64,000 nucleotides of DNA from Edaphobacillus lindanitolerans (GTDB lineage: Bacteria > Bacillota > Bacilli > Bacillales_A > Planococcaceae), in NCBI RefSeq assembly GCF_900156305.1, contig NZ_FTPL01000001.1:868001-932000 (forward strand). Direction: 5' to 3'. The notes beneath the pieces are model-generated. The model was not told where the DNA came from. It saw nothing but the letters and a program-made list of their open reading frames with translations, and made no database searches. Position numbers and translations under genes: made by a program. Within the stretch, counting starts at the first letter, position 1; every line of letters begins with the position of its first letter. Shown one piece after another: positions 26,349 to 36,624 of this stretch.

Positions 26349-27668
26349 TTATTCACTAAGCAATTCTGGCAGCCATGTTGCCAACTGCGGGAATACGATC
26401 AGCAGGATGGCCGCAATCAGCTGGATGATAATGAACGGCACCGTTGCCCGGTAGATCTTCCCGATGCTGACCTTTTCGCCAACTGCGCTCTTCAGATAGA
26501 AGATCGCAAAGCCGAACGGCGGTGTCAGGAATGCCATCTGGAGGACCACCATGAAGATGATTGCCCACCAGAGCGGATCAAACCCTGCATTGACCACCAC
26601 AGGTGTAATGATCGGGGTGGCAAGCATGATCAACGCCATGGTCTCCAGGAACATTCCGAGGAGAATGATGAATGCGAGCGCAAAGATGAGGATTCCCCAC
26701 TTGCCGCCGGGTGCATTGGCTGCCATTTCGGAGACAAACTGATTGCCCCCGACTCCGGAAAAGACTGCACTGAAAACCGCCGCGCCCACCAAGATCCATC
26801 CCACCATCCCGGTCATCTTCATTGATTCATAAATGGATTCTTTCATCTTCGTCCAATTGAGCCGTTTGGAGATCACGCCGATGAGGACCGTACCCAGGAC
26901 CCCGACCGCTGCCCCCTCGGTAGGAGTGGCAGCACCGGTGAAAATGGAACCGAGCACAAGTACAATGAGCAGCATCGGCAGGAAAACTGATTTCAGCGAA
27001 GCGAATTTTTCTTCGGTTGTGGCGCGGTCCTTTTTTGCAAGTGCCGGTGCCACATCGTCCTTCCGGTATGCCCGGAAGAGAATATACGCAATGAACATCA
27101 GGATCAACAGGATTCCGGAACTCAATCCGCCTGCAAACAGACTGGAAACCGAAACCCCCGTGATGGCTCCGTAGACAACCATATTCAGGCTCGGGGGGAT
27201 CAACTGTCCGAGTGTGCCGCCTGCCATGATGGATCCGAGGCTCAACGTCTCATCGTATTTGTAACGCATCATCTGAGGTAGCGCGATCAGTCCGAGTCCG
27301 ATGACGCCGGCTGCCACAACCCCCGATATCGCACCGATGATTGCACCGACGACGATCGCAGTGATGGCCAGCCCCCCTCGCAATCCTCCGGACCATTTGT
27401 AAACCGCATCGAACAGCTCAGAAATAATATTCGTCTTCTCAAGTAACACGGACATGAGGATGAACAACGGAATGGCGATCAGCGTGAAATTGTTCATGAT
27501 TCCCCAAGTGGCACTGGTCAACAGCGCGGTACTGTCGACTCCCCACATCATGAGTGCGAAAAGGATTCCGACAGATGCCAGCGAGAAGGCGATCGGCACG
27601 CCCAGGAACAAGAGGAACAACAACAGGACGAACATTGCGATCGGCGCATAGTCGAAGATGAGCATCAT
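26349..27668 (-). CDS. TRAP transporter large permease (DctM/SiaM-like)
   Basis: The 439-aa protein has the 12-segment TRAP-M layout: FLGVPIAFSLASVGILFALM, the first scaffold motif GIMNNFTLIAIPLFILMS, GGLRGGLAITAIVVGAIIGAISG, and a GGTLGQLIPPSLNMVVYG hairpin typical of the substrate/sodium site. It overlaps the small permease gene by 4 nt. With the binding protein and DctQ it forms a complete secondary importer for an organic acid, likely the precursor handled by the DHDPS-family enzyme. Confidence 0.92.
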   Translation of the reverse strand: MMLIFDYAPIAMFVLLLFLLFLGVPIAFSLASVGILFALMMWGVDSTALLTSATWGIMNNFTLIAIPLFILMSVLLEKTNIISELFDAVYKWSGGLRGGLAITAIVVGAIIGAISGVVAAGVIGLGLIALPQMMRYKYDETLSLGSIMAGGTLGQLIPPSLNMVVYGAITGVSVSSLFAGGLSSGILLILMFIAYILFRAYRKDDVAPALAKKDRATTEEKFASLKSVFLPMLLIVLVLGSIFTGAATPTEGAAVGVLGTVLIGVISKRLNWTKMKESIYESMKMTGMVGWILVGAAVFSAVFSGVGGNQFVSEMAANAPGGKWGILIFALAFIILLGMFLETMALIMLATPIITPVVVNAGFDPLWWAIIFMVVLQMAFLTPPFGFAIFYLKSAVGEKVSIGKIYRATVPFIIIQLIAAILLIVFPQLATWLPELLSE

Positions 27669-28162
27669 CGTTGTTCACCTCCGCGCCAGACTTTATAAAT
27701 CTCCGCCCACGCCTGAAGCCAGATCAGCAGGCCACCGATCGGAATGAACCACTTGAACCACCAGATCTGAGGGTTAAACGAACTTTGATGGGACGATCTT
27801 TCCATGATCCTTGTCGACTCAACAGCTGAATCCATGCCCTTGAACACCAAGAATGCGCTTACAAATAAGACGATCAGCAGTCCGAAAGTGACCAGGATCT
27901 TCCCCCATTGTTCAGACACATACTTGAGGATGATATCCACCGCAATATGTCCCTTGACCCTCAGGGTATCTGCTCCCGAAAGCAAAATCATCATACCGAA
28001 CAAGAAAATGGGCACCTCGAATCCCCAGTCCGGGGCGTTTGAGAAGAATCGCCGCAGGACGACCGTATAGACGATGACCAGTGTCAACGGGATCATCAGG
28101 AATCCGGCCAGTTTTCCCATAAACGATGACAAAGCCTCGATTCCCTTTAATAATGCGTTCAT
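27665..28162 (-). CDS. TRAP transporter small permease (DctQ-like)
   Basis: The 165-aa protein has four membrane helices; RRFFSNAPDWGFEVPIFLFGMMILLSGADTLRVKGHIAVDIIL is the conserved DctQ core, with the RxxF and E/H residues of the family. It lies between the binding-protein gene (12 nt upstream) and the large permease (4-nt overlap). Confidence 0.9.
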   Translation of the reverse strand: MNALLKGIEALSSFMGKLAGFLMIPLTLVIVYTVVLRRFFSNAPDWGFEVPIFLFGMMILLSGADTLRVKGHIAVDIILKYVSEQWGKILVTFGLLIVLFVSAFLVFKGMDSAVESTRIMERSSHQSSFNPQIWWFKWFIPIGGLLIWLQAWAEIYKVWRGGEQR

Positions 28163-28174
28163 CTGATCACCGCC

Positions 28175-29254
28175 TCACTCTTCATAGCCCAGAATTTTTG
28201 CATCTTCCGTGTATCCCAATTCTGCCAGCACCTTCGAGTACTCTTCTACATACTCCCTGCTTAAGTCACTCTTCTCCTTGTAATCATTGAGCAGTTCGAA
28301 GCCAAGGCGCCGCATCTCTTTGACATCCTCTTCCGGGAGCTCGATGAACTCGATATTATTGTTTTCTTCCCATTCTTTCATCGCTTTCCGGCTCTCGACG
28401 CCGTATGCAATGGCCGACTCATAACGCACCTTATCACGGGCCACATACAACGCCGCTTTCAGGTCATCCGGCAACTCGTCCCACGCCTTGGGGTTCACGA
28501 TCAGTTCCTTATCCGTACTCGGGCCCACATGAAGGGCGGGGTCGATAATGTACTTTGTGACCTCATCCAATCCCATCTCCCCGTTGACGAGATAGTCGTT
28601 GTATTCGGCTGCATCGACTGTGCCCAACTGGAGGCCTGTGTAGATCTCCGGTGCCGACAGTGAGATCGCCGATGCCCCCAGTTTTCCGTAAAACAAACTG
28701 GCCACCCCCGCGGCCCGGATATTCTTGCCTTTGAAGTCTTCAAGTGAGCGGATCGGAACTTTGGACATCAGGATTTCTTCGGGCGCATAGTCAAAAGCCC
28801 CCAAGTTTTTGATGCCGTGCTTTTCATAGGCCCTGTCGATGATTGGCTGGAGCTGATCCGACCGGTAGAAATGCTCATCAAAAGTTGCGATGGGATCCCC
28901 AGGAATGGTCCCCCCGCCGAGCGCAAATACCGGATCCTTACCAGTCCAGAAGCCTGTATAGATCGCCGCAAGTTCCACAACGCCGTTCTTCACCATGTCA
29001 AATGCCTCGTCATTCGGAAAAAGGACATTCGCCCCGAACGGCTCAATGACCAGCCGGCCGCCCGTGATCTCTTCCACCGCCTTCACAAAGGGAACGACCG
29101 TCCCCTCGTAGCGGGCCGTGCCCGGGATCTGGTGCGTGACCATCCTCCATTTATAGACCCGCGCCTCCCCTTCAGGGATCGTTTGATATTGCTGGCAAGC
29201 GCTCAAAAGCATGATCCCTGCCAACAGCAAAAGTCCCCACACTTTCTTTTTCAT
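28175..29254 (-). CDS. TRAP transporter substrate-binding lipoprotein (DctP-like)
   Basis: The precursor (359 aa from ATG 29254, with GGGGGG 7 nt upstream) has a lipoprotein signal (VWGLLLLAGIMLLSAC). It has the DctP fold with KNGVVELAAIYTGFWTGKDP and the conserved region around FKGKNIRAAGVASLFYGKLGA, where an Arg normally grips the substrate carboxylate. This is the lipid-anchored Gram-positive version of the normally periplasmic receptor. First gene of the DctP-Q-M-lyase operon; two GTGAA dyads lie upstream. Confidence 0.9.
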   Translation of the reverse strand: MKKKVWGLLLLAGIMLLSACQQYQTIPEGEARVYKWRMVTHQIPGTARYEGTVVPFVKAVEEITGGRLVIEPFGANVLFPNDEAFDMVKNGVVELAAIYTGFWTGKDPVFALGGGTIPGDPIATFDEHFYRSDQLQPIIDRAYEKHGIKNLGAFDYAPEEILMSKVPIRSLEDFKGKNIRAAGVASLFYGKLGASAISLSAPEIYTGLQLGTVDAAEYNDYLVNGEMGLDEVTKYIIDPALHVGPSTDKELIVNPKAWDELPDDLKAALYVARDKVRYESAIAYGVESRKAMKEWEENNNIEFIELPEEDVKEMRRLGFELLNDYKEKSDLSREYVEEYSKVLAELGYTEDAKILGYEE

Positions 29255-29306
29255 CATCCATCCCCCCACCGCTTGTTGAAATCAGAATTTTTAATCTGAT
29301 TCTTAA

Positions 29307-29363
29307 GTGAAGTTTATTTCACCTTAATAGTAAAGTCAATGTATTTTTCACTGTGGGTGAAAA
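29307..29363. promoter_or_regulatory. Two GTGAA/TTCAC dyads upstream of the TRAP operon
   Basis: GTGAA-N6-TTCAC occupies 29307-29322 and TTTTCAC-N5-GTGAAAA occupies 29345-29363. Their centres are about 40 bp apart, 50-110 bp before the dctP start. Both are plausible binding sites for a dimeric regulator; which one is unknown. Confidence 0.45.
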
Positions 29364-29420
29364 TCAAAACTGTACGTCCGCATTTATAAACCGGCACGTT
29401 ATTTCTGCTACCACTTCTCA

Positions 29421-29460
29421 AAAAACAAAAGAGTCCCCGGTCATCAAGGACCGGGAACTC
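29421..29460 (-). terminator. Terminator of the racemase/M20 operon
   Basis: On the minus strand GAGTTCCCGGTCC...GACCGGGGACTC is followed by TTTTG and TTTTTT, 14-53 nt after the stop codon at 29474. Confidence 0.85.
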
Positions 29461-29473
29461 ATCATTATTTTAT

Positions 29474-30615
<1,142 letters not shown>

Positions 30616-30619
<4 letters not shown>

Positions 30620-31749
30620 GGTTTGGCCACTCCTTCTGCGTGCAATTTGAGAATTTCGCTCAGCACGGAAATACCATTCATGAGCGCATCGTGGTTGAAT
30701 GTCATATCCGGATGATGAAGTCCGGGGGCGAGGCCGCATCCGAGGCCCACCATCGTCGCTTTGACTTGCGGCCGTTTGATCGTATAGAAGTGGAAATCGT
30801 CCCCGCCCGGTGTAATGATCGGATCGGTCAGGTTTTCTTCACCCAGCACACGGATGATTGCCTGCCGGGCAACCTCCTCCGCCTCCGGATGCACCTCTGC
30901 CGCAGCGATACCGAAGTCTTCGGTGATATTGATCTCAACCTTGTAAAGATCACGGGCAGACTGGATGATCTCCAAAATCCGCTCGCGCAGTTGCTCCATC
31001 AATTCATTCGTCTGTGCACGGATATCAAGTGCCAGCTGGGCACTGCCCGGAATGATATTGACGTTCCTGCCGCCGGCGAGGAACCGTGTAACCTTCGCCG
31101 TATGGGCAATATTCGGATCCAGATGAATGGTATGGAATGCATTGATCAGGTAAGTCCCGATTTCAACGGCGTTATGAGTCAAATGAGGCCGTGCACCATG
31201 TGCATCATCTCCCCGGATATCAAAGGCGATCGAGCCGGTCGCGCCGTGTACAATTGCCGGGGATGCCTTGCCATCCGGTGTTTCCTGGTGCGGACGAAGG
31301 TGGATTCCATAATAGTAATCCACGTCGTCTACGACTCCCTTTTCAACGAGTTTAAGTGCACCTGAGCCGACTTCCTCCGCCGGCTGGAAGATGAACCGGA
31401 CACCGATCTTCTCCAGAAGTTCCGGCTGTTGCTGAATGCGCCACAGCGTGCCCAACACCATCGTCATATGTGCGTCATGCCCGCATGAATGATTGGCCCT
31501 CAGCTCTCCCTTCACTTCCTGATACAGCGCGTCCATGTCGGCCCGCACTGCGATTACAGGCCGCCCTTCACCGAAATTGCCGATTTCCCCGATGACGCCT
31601 GTGCAGTCATCGAATGTCCTCACCCTGCACCCCGCCTCTTCCAGCAAAGCTGCAACCGTTTTCGTCGTCTCCACTTCTTCCCAGCTCAGCTCTGGATTCT
31701 GATGGAAATGGTCAAACGTTTCTTGTACACGCTCTTTTAATCCGTTCAT
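30616..31749 (-). CDS. M20-family amidohydrolase / N-acyl-amino-acid hydrolase (first copy)
   Basis: The 377-aa protein has RADMDALYQEVKGELRANHSCGHDAHMTMVLG and FQPAEEVGSGA, the metal-binding part of the M20D family. The dimerisation-domain GDDAHGARPH and a C-terminal TPGGDDFHFYTIKRPQVKATMVGLGCGLAPGLHHPDM complete it. It is co-translated with the racemase-like gene (overlapping stop/start) and preceded by the RpiR gene. Residue patterns and length are nearly the same as in the M20 protein at 60284-61417, so the two are paralogues. Likely substrate: an N-acyl-L-amino acid. Confidence 0.9.
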
Positions 31750-31764
31750 GTCCGCATCCCCCTC

Positions 31765-32562
31765 TTATTGAATGAAATATTGATTCGCCGGATTGATGAA
31801 GTCCAGCTTGCCCACCCGCTCCGCGATATGAAGCAGCAGCGCGTTCATCACCGATAAGGTGACCGGCCCTTTTTCAATCGCCGACTTTTCCGCCCCCGGC
31901 AGGACGAGCACCCGGTCGGCATGGGGCACGACCGGTGACAAGGAAGAGTCCGTGATGACGAGGACCCGGTTCCCGTTGGCCTTGGCTTCTTCGGCAAGCC
32001 GGATCGTTCCGAGCGCATACCGATAATACGAAAAGATCAACACACAATGGGCCGGTCCCTTTTTCGTGATGCCGATATCCGTTTCAGGACGAAAAAGCGA
32101 AACATCCTCCTTTATGGTGTTGAGCAAAAACGCAAACCAGTGCGCAAACGGAAACGACTGATAATAGCCGACGACCTGCATCGTTTTCGCTTCTGCGATC
32201 GTTTCCACGAACATCTGCGCCGATTCCGCATCCAGCTCTTCGGAAGTCCGCTGCAGGTTTTGGATATCACTTTTGATCACGCCTGCAAATGAGTTTGTGC
32301 GTCCTTCATCATCCATCCCGACCAGAGACGGACCGGCCATCAACGTCTTTCTCACATCTTTTTGCAGATCTCCGAATCCTCCAAACCCGACCGCTTTGGA
32401 GAACCGGACAATCATCGTTTCCCCCACGCCCAATACTTCCGCAATCTGGCGAGCCGGTTTCGTCGCGAACAAGATCGGATTGGCGATCAGCGCCTCCCCC
32501 ACTTTTTTCAACCCCGGCGTCAGGGACTCAAACGATTGCATTGTTTTTTCACGGTAAGCCAT
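31765..32562 (-). CDS. MurR/RpiR-family regulator (first copy)
   Basis: The 265-aa protein has an N-terminal HTH_6 domain (about 1-75; ATKPARQIAEVLGVGETMIVRFSKAVGFGGF) and a SIS sugar-isomerase-like domain (about 105-240; VGYYQSFPFAHWFAFLL, FSYYRYALGTIRLAEEAKANGNRVLVITDSSLSPV). I start at ATG 32562 with AGGA 9 nt upstream; the open frame reaches 32703 but would overlap the divergent permease. It is the first gene before M20 and the racemase-like gene. The SIS domain lacks an obvious sugar context, so the effector is probably an acylated or amino-acid-like metabolite. A paralogue is at 59467-60306. Confidence 0.88.
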   Translation of the reverse strand: MAYREKTMQSFESLTPGLKKVGEALIANPILFATKPARQIAEVLGVGETMIVRFSKAVGFGGFGDLQKDVRKTLMAGPSLVGMDDEGRTNSFAGVIKSDIQNLQRTSEELDAESAQMFVETIAEAKTMQVVGYYQSFPFAHWFAFLLNTIKEDVSLFRPETDIGITKKGPAHCVLIFSYYRYALGTIRLAEEAKANGNRVLVITDSSLSPVVPHADRVLVLPGAEKSAIEKGPVTLSVMNALLLHIAERVGKLDFINPANQYFIQ

Positions 32563-32587
32563 CAAACAGCCATCCTTTGAATCAATA

Positions 32588-32611
32588 AATTTATTATTGC
32601 TAAAATAAATT
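32588..32611. promoter_or_regulatory. Candidate RpiR operator (AATTTATT-N8-AATAAATT)
   Basis: Perfect 8-nt arms separated by 8 nt lie between the divergent RpiR gene and the YfcC-type permease gene. The same 8-nt spacing is seen in the dyad beside the paralogous RpiR gene (59398-59427). Confidence 0.5.
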
Positions 32612-32684
32612 ATATGGTTTAATCTATTCGTAGTCAATACAACATTCCGAAAACTCTGCTGTTTTTGGAAGAGGGAGGCCTTCA

Positions 32685-34073
32685 TTGAAGAAAAAATTCG
32701 CATTGCCGGATGCTTATGTCATCCTGTTCATCATCCTCGCCTTGGCGGCTGTTCTGACTTGGGTTGTGCCGGCCGGGGAATACGAACGGCAGGAAACGGA
32801 CTCCGCTACGATCGTGGTTCCGGGAAGCTACTCGCAGATCGACTCCTCGTCAGCCGGTCTGCTCGATGTATTCCTGGCCATCCAGGAAGGCATGGTCGCG
32901 GCCGCCCCGCTGATTTTCCTCGTCCTCATCATCGGCGGATCGTTCGCGGTCATCGAATCGACCGGCGCAATTGATGCGCTCATCCTGAAAACGATCGAGA
33001 AAACGAAAAACAAGGAACTGGTCCTGATCGCCGGGGTCATGATCCTGTTTTCCATCTTCGGGGCACTCGGCATTGTCGTCAACGCCGTCATCGCGTTCAT
33101 CCCGATCGGCATCATCCTTGCGCGCTCGATGAAATTCGACGCGATCGTAGGGGTGTCGATCATTTATCTCGGGGCTTACTCGGGATTTGCCACGGCTTTC
33201 CTGGATCCTTTGACAACGGGGACCGCCCAGCAGATAGCTGAGCTCCCGATTTTCTCCGGGGTCGGTTATCGTGTCGTGATCTTCTCTACCATTGTGCTCG
33301 TGACCATGCTGTACATCTTCTGGTACGCCAAGAAGATACAGAAAGATCCTTCCAAAGGGGTCCTGAGCGGCAACCCGTTCCCGAAAGTCGATAAAGATGC
33401 AGAAGTGGACGGAAACAAGGAAATGACTCTGATACATAAGCTCGTACTCCTTTGGCTGGCAGTCGGAATCGGGATTTACGTGTATGGCGTATTCCAGCAT
33501 CAATGGGGGCTCAATGAGATGGCGGCCATTTTCCTGGTGATCGCTGTCGGAACAGCCCTCATCGACCGGATTACGCCGAACAACCTGGTCGCAGAATTCT
33601 TTAACGGGGCAAAAGGGCTGGTTTACGGCGCACTCATCATCGGGATGGCCCGTTCCATTGTCGTCATCCTCGAAAACGGGAAAATCCTGGACACGATTGT
33701 GGAAGGGATGGCCATGCTCATGACTCCCTTTACAAGCGCCACCGGAGCGGTCGTCATGTTCATCGCCAATGAACTGTTCAATTTCCTGGTCACATCCGGA
33801 AGCGGGCAGGCCGTGATCGTCATGCCGATCATGACTCCGCTCGCGGACATCATGGAAGTGCCGCGGCAAGTTGCCGTCCAAGCCTATAAAATGGGCGATG
33901 GATTCACGAATATCATCACACCGACTTCCGGTGTCCTCATGGCCTGCCTTGCCGTAGCCGGCGTGCCTTGGACAAAATGGGCAAAGTTCGTGGCACCACT
34001 CCTGCTCATCTGGACCGTGCTCGGAGCAATCTTCCTGATGATCGGTGTCTGGATGGGTTGGGGACCATTCTGA
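32685..34073 (+). CDS. YfcC-family (DcuC/AbgT-like) permease
   Basis: The 462-aa protein has about 12 membrane segments and the YfcC signature: LTWVVPAGEYERQE near the N terminus, LGAYSGFATAFLDPLTTGTAQQIAELPIFSG in the first half, and NELFNFLVTSGSGQAVIVMPIMTPLADIMEVPRQVAVQAYKMGDGFTNIITPTSGVL in the second. The start is TTG at 32685 with GAGGGAGG 6 nt upstream. It is divergent from the RpiR/M20/racemase operon and shares the intergenic dyad, so it likely imports the N-acyl or peptide substrate of those enzymes. The substrate is not proven for this family. Confidence 0.85.
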   Translation: MKKKFALPDAYVILFIILALAAVLTWVVPAGEYERQETDSATIVVPGSYSQIDSSSAGLLDVFLAIQEGMVAAAPLIFLVLIIGGSFAVIESTGAIDALILKTIEKTKNKELVLIAGVMILFSIFGALGIVVNAVIAFIPIGIILARSMKFDAIVGVSIIYLGAYSGFATAFLDPLTTGTAQQIAELPIFSGVGYRVVIFSTIVLVTMLYIFWYAKKIQKDPSKGVLSGNPFPKVDKDAEVDGNKEMTLIHKLVLLWLAVGIGIYVYGVFQHQWGLNEMAAIFLVIAVGTALIDRITPNNLVAEFFNGAKGLVYGALIIGMARSIVVILENGKILDTIVEGMAMLMTPFTSATGAVVMFIANELFNFLVTSGSGQAVIVMPIMTPLADIMEVPRQVAVQAYKMGDGFTNIITPTSGVLMACLAVAGVPWTKWAKFVAPLLLIWTVLGAIFLMIGVWMGWGPF

Positions 34074-34096
34074 TGGAAACCATTGAAACCAAAGAT

Positions 34097-34135
34097 AATA
34101 GCGGAATCTCCTTTTGGAGATTCCGCTATTTCAGT
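34097..34135 (+). terminator. Terminator of the YfcC-type permease gene
   Basis: Perfect 15-nt arms (AATAGCGGAATCTCC and its complement, 34097-34111 and 34116-34130) with a TTTT loop. It may also serve the converging island operon. Confidence 0.85.
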
Positions 34136-34195
34136 ACTCTTAATAGTCTCAATCGGCTTGCTGAAAGTTGAGAGATAGGTAAATAGAGATTTTCT

Positions 34196-35137
34196 TCAGC
34201 TTAATGACCCACCGTGCTCGGGATCACTATTACCTTCCATCCATCCCTTTGTTTTCGCAATCTCTCCATCCAACTCTTCATACTCGAAGTATCTAATAGT
34301 CTCATACAGGCTTTTCCGGGTTTGCATGTCAGCCAAGCTACCTTTTTGGGTTCCTTGTTTATAAATCTCATTGAATACTCGCTCGTATGCTTTTGCGGCA
34401 ACCCGGAGGGAGGTTACAGGGTAGATAACGATACTGTAACCGAATTGCTCGAATTTTTCTGAAGTGTAATATGGCGTCTGACCGAATTCGGTCATATTGG
34501 CAAGGAGGGGAGCTCTCACACGTTCTTTAAATGCCTTAAATTCATCCTTACAGGTGAGGGCTTCACTGAAAATGACATCTGCCCCTGCCCCCACATAAGC
34601 ATTCGCACGTTCAATCGCCCCTTCCATCCCTTCGACAGCGACCGCATCTGTCCTCGCCACAACAATGAGGGAAGGAACCGCTTCTTTGATTGCCCTGATT
34701 TTTTGTATCATCTCCACTACGGACACCAACACTTTTCCATTAAGGTGTCCACACTTCTTTGGCATGACCTGGTCCTCTATCTGGACGGCAGCAACACGGT
34801 GTTCCTTCATTTCCAACGCTGTCCGGACACAGTTTAGAATACCTCCATATCCGGTATCAATATCAACAAGAACAGGAAGGTCGGTTGCTCGCACGAGTTC
34901 CCCTGCTCGCTCTGCAACCTCGTTTGAATAAATCATGCCAAGATCAGGTAATCCCCTGCTCGCCGAATAGGCAGCCCCCGATAAATAGAGCGCCTGGAAT
35001 CCGGCTTGTTTAGCAATTAATGCAGACATTCCATCATGAGCCCCGGGAATTTTTAAAATCTCCTTCTTACGCACTTCTTCCATAAATCGCTCCGCGAGCT
35101 TTTCCTGCCTGGACTGTTCCTGTACGAACCAACTCAT
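34196..35137 (-). CDS. Isocitrate lyase / PEP mutase superfamily enzyme (methylisocitrate-lyase-like)
   Basis: The 313-aa protein (ATG 35137, AGGAGG upstream) has a TIM barrel with ALYLSGAAYSASRGLPD, the metal/substrate DIDTGYGG and IEDQVMPKKCGHLNGK. The catalytic Cys of lyases lies in KKCGH. VARTDAVAVEGMEGAIERA follows. This matches PrpB/oxaloacetate-lyase-type members rather than PEP mutase, which lacks the Cys. It closes the island operon. With the TcuA-like dehydrogenase it suggests cleavage of a tricarboxylate derived from tricarballylate or a methylated analogue; the exact substrate is inferred. Confidence 0.85.
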   Translation of the reverse strand: MSWFVQEQSRQEKLAERFMEEVRKKEILKIPGAHDGMSALIAKQAGFQALYLSGAAYSASRGLPDLGMIYSNEVAERAGELVRATDLPVLVDIDTGYGGILNCVRTALEMKEHRVAAVQIEDQVMPKKCGHLNGKVLVSVVEMIQKIRAIKEAVPSLIVVARTDAVAVEGMEGAIERANAYVGAGADVIFSEALTCKDEFKAFKERVRAPLLANMTEFGQTPYYTSEKFEQFGYSIVIYPVTSLRVAAKAYERVFNEIYKQGTQKGSLADMQTRKSLYETIRYFEYEELDGEIAKTKGWMEGNSDPEHGGSLS

Positions 35138-35202
35138 ATGGGAATCCTCCTTATTCAAATGAATATAATTTGTTTTCATAAACAGGTTTTCCATTCACTT
35201 TA

Positions 35203-36561
35203 TTACCACCATAGGAATGCAGTTGCCACTATCATTACTCCCCATATAGCAGTAGCCGGTATTCCAAGCTTAACCAGGTCCTTCTCCGAAAAGTATTGAT
35301 AGGAATGTGCGATTAAATGTACTGGAGACTGTGTAATGAATAAAAACCCTGGAACTCCGGCCAGAAACACGGCCATGGCAAGGTTTTCAGCCGCATGGGA
35401 CGATAAGGATTCTCCAACAGCCATGCTCAAAGGCAGTACAATAGTTAGCAGGCCAAGGATATTAACAAAGATTAAGCGCAGACACATGGTTAGGGTGAGC
35501 ATTCCGAGAATTATAAGGATCATGGAGTGACCACCTAGAAGATTAACCAGTACATTAGATACCAAACGGATTGTGCCTGTATGGATCAACATTCCTGAAA
35601 CCATTATGGTGGCTGCGAAAAACAACATCATATCCCAGTCAACCGACTGTCTTCCCTGTTCCCAAGTCCATACGCCTATGCCGGGCAGCATTGTCAAAGA
35701 AGCGCCAAAAAGACCGATCAGCGGAATCGAGATGCCGTGTAAGGGCTGCGTTGTCCAAAGAATTAAAGTCACACTAATAATGACTAAGACTTTCTTCTCC
35801 GAAACATTAAGCTTTCCCAGCTCCTTTTCTTTCTGTCTTAGCACATCGACCAAGGACTTCCGATTAATTTTTTCTGGGGGAAAGACAGTTATCGATAGTA
35901 GCCATAGAAAAAATGCAAACAAGAATACTGGTGGAGCAAAGGCAATAAGCCAAGATAAATATGTAAGTTGCTCTCCTTGTTCTCCGAGTATCCCAAAGAC
36001 ATAAATAGTTGAACTGGCTCCCGTGGCTACAAGAGCTCCTGAAATTGGAACGATATAGGTTAACCCGATAAACATGGAGCGTCCGACATTTTTTATATCA
36101 GCTATAGGCCTCATGTTTTTTAAAATCCCATCGAAAACTGATGCGACCAAACTTCCTTTTCCCACATTTGATGGCAAAACGAGAGACAGAAGGATAGTGA
36201 GTACGTATGAGATAAGAATGAGCAATCGGCTCTCTCCACCGGATAGCTGTAATACTTTCAGGGATATTCGAGCAGCCAAGCCAGTTTCAATAAAAGCATG
36301 GGATATAAAAAATGTTGAGAACAATAGCCAGACGATCGGGGATGCAAAATAGGTCAAAGTTTCTTCGTATGTAAAGAAGTGAAACGATAGAATGACCATT
36401 AGTAGAAGGGCTCCCTGTGCCAAGGGAAAAACACGGCCAATCCAAAGAATCTGTATAATGGCGAGCACGGCAAGGGCTCTTACTTCAACGGGGAAAGGAG
36501 TATATCCGGGTACAAAAATGAAATACATTACCAGCGATATTAAAAACAGGACTTTTTTCAT
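35203..36561 (-). CDS. DASS/SLC13-family di- or tricarboxylate permease
   Basis: The protein (452 aa from ATG 36561, with AAGGAAGGG 9 nt upstream; the frame opens at 36600) has about 12 membrane segments. The two sodium/carboxylate hairpin regions are recognisable, but the first reads VLPSNVGKGS and the second TQSPVHLIAHSY, so the usual SNT and SNT/SST tips are altered. Members take up citrate, succinate or related acids with sodium or by exchange. It is the second carboxylate carrier of the island alongside TctABC. Confidence 0.8.
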   Translation of the reverse strand: MKKVLFLISLVMYFIFVPGYTPFPVEVRALAVLAIIQILWIGRVFPLAQGALLLMVILSFHFFTYEETLTYFASPIVWLLFSTFFISHAFIETGLAARISLKVLQLSGGESRLLILISYVLTILLSLVLPSNVGKGSLVASVFDGILKNMRPIADIKNVGRSMFIGLTYIVPISGALVATGASSTIYVFGILGEQGEQLTYLSWLIAFAPPVFLFAFFLWLLSITVFPPEKINRKSLVDVLRQKEKELGKLNVSEKKVLVIISVTLILWTTQPLHGISIPLIGLFGASLTMLPGIGVWTWEQGRQSVDWDMMLFFAATIMVSGMLIHTGTIRLVSNVLVNLLGGHSMILIILGMLTLTMCLRLIFVNILGLLTIVLPLSMAVGESLSSHAAENLAMAVFLAGVPGFLFITQSPVHLIAHSYQYFSEKDLVKLGIPATAIWGVMIVATAFLWW

Positions 36562-36624
36562 CACTCTCTGCCCTTCCTTCGTTAAAGAAAATGCCACCAA
36601 TAAGCTGGCGGCATTTAAGGTTTG

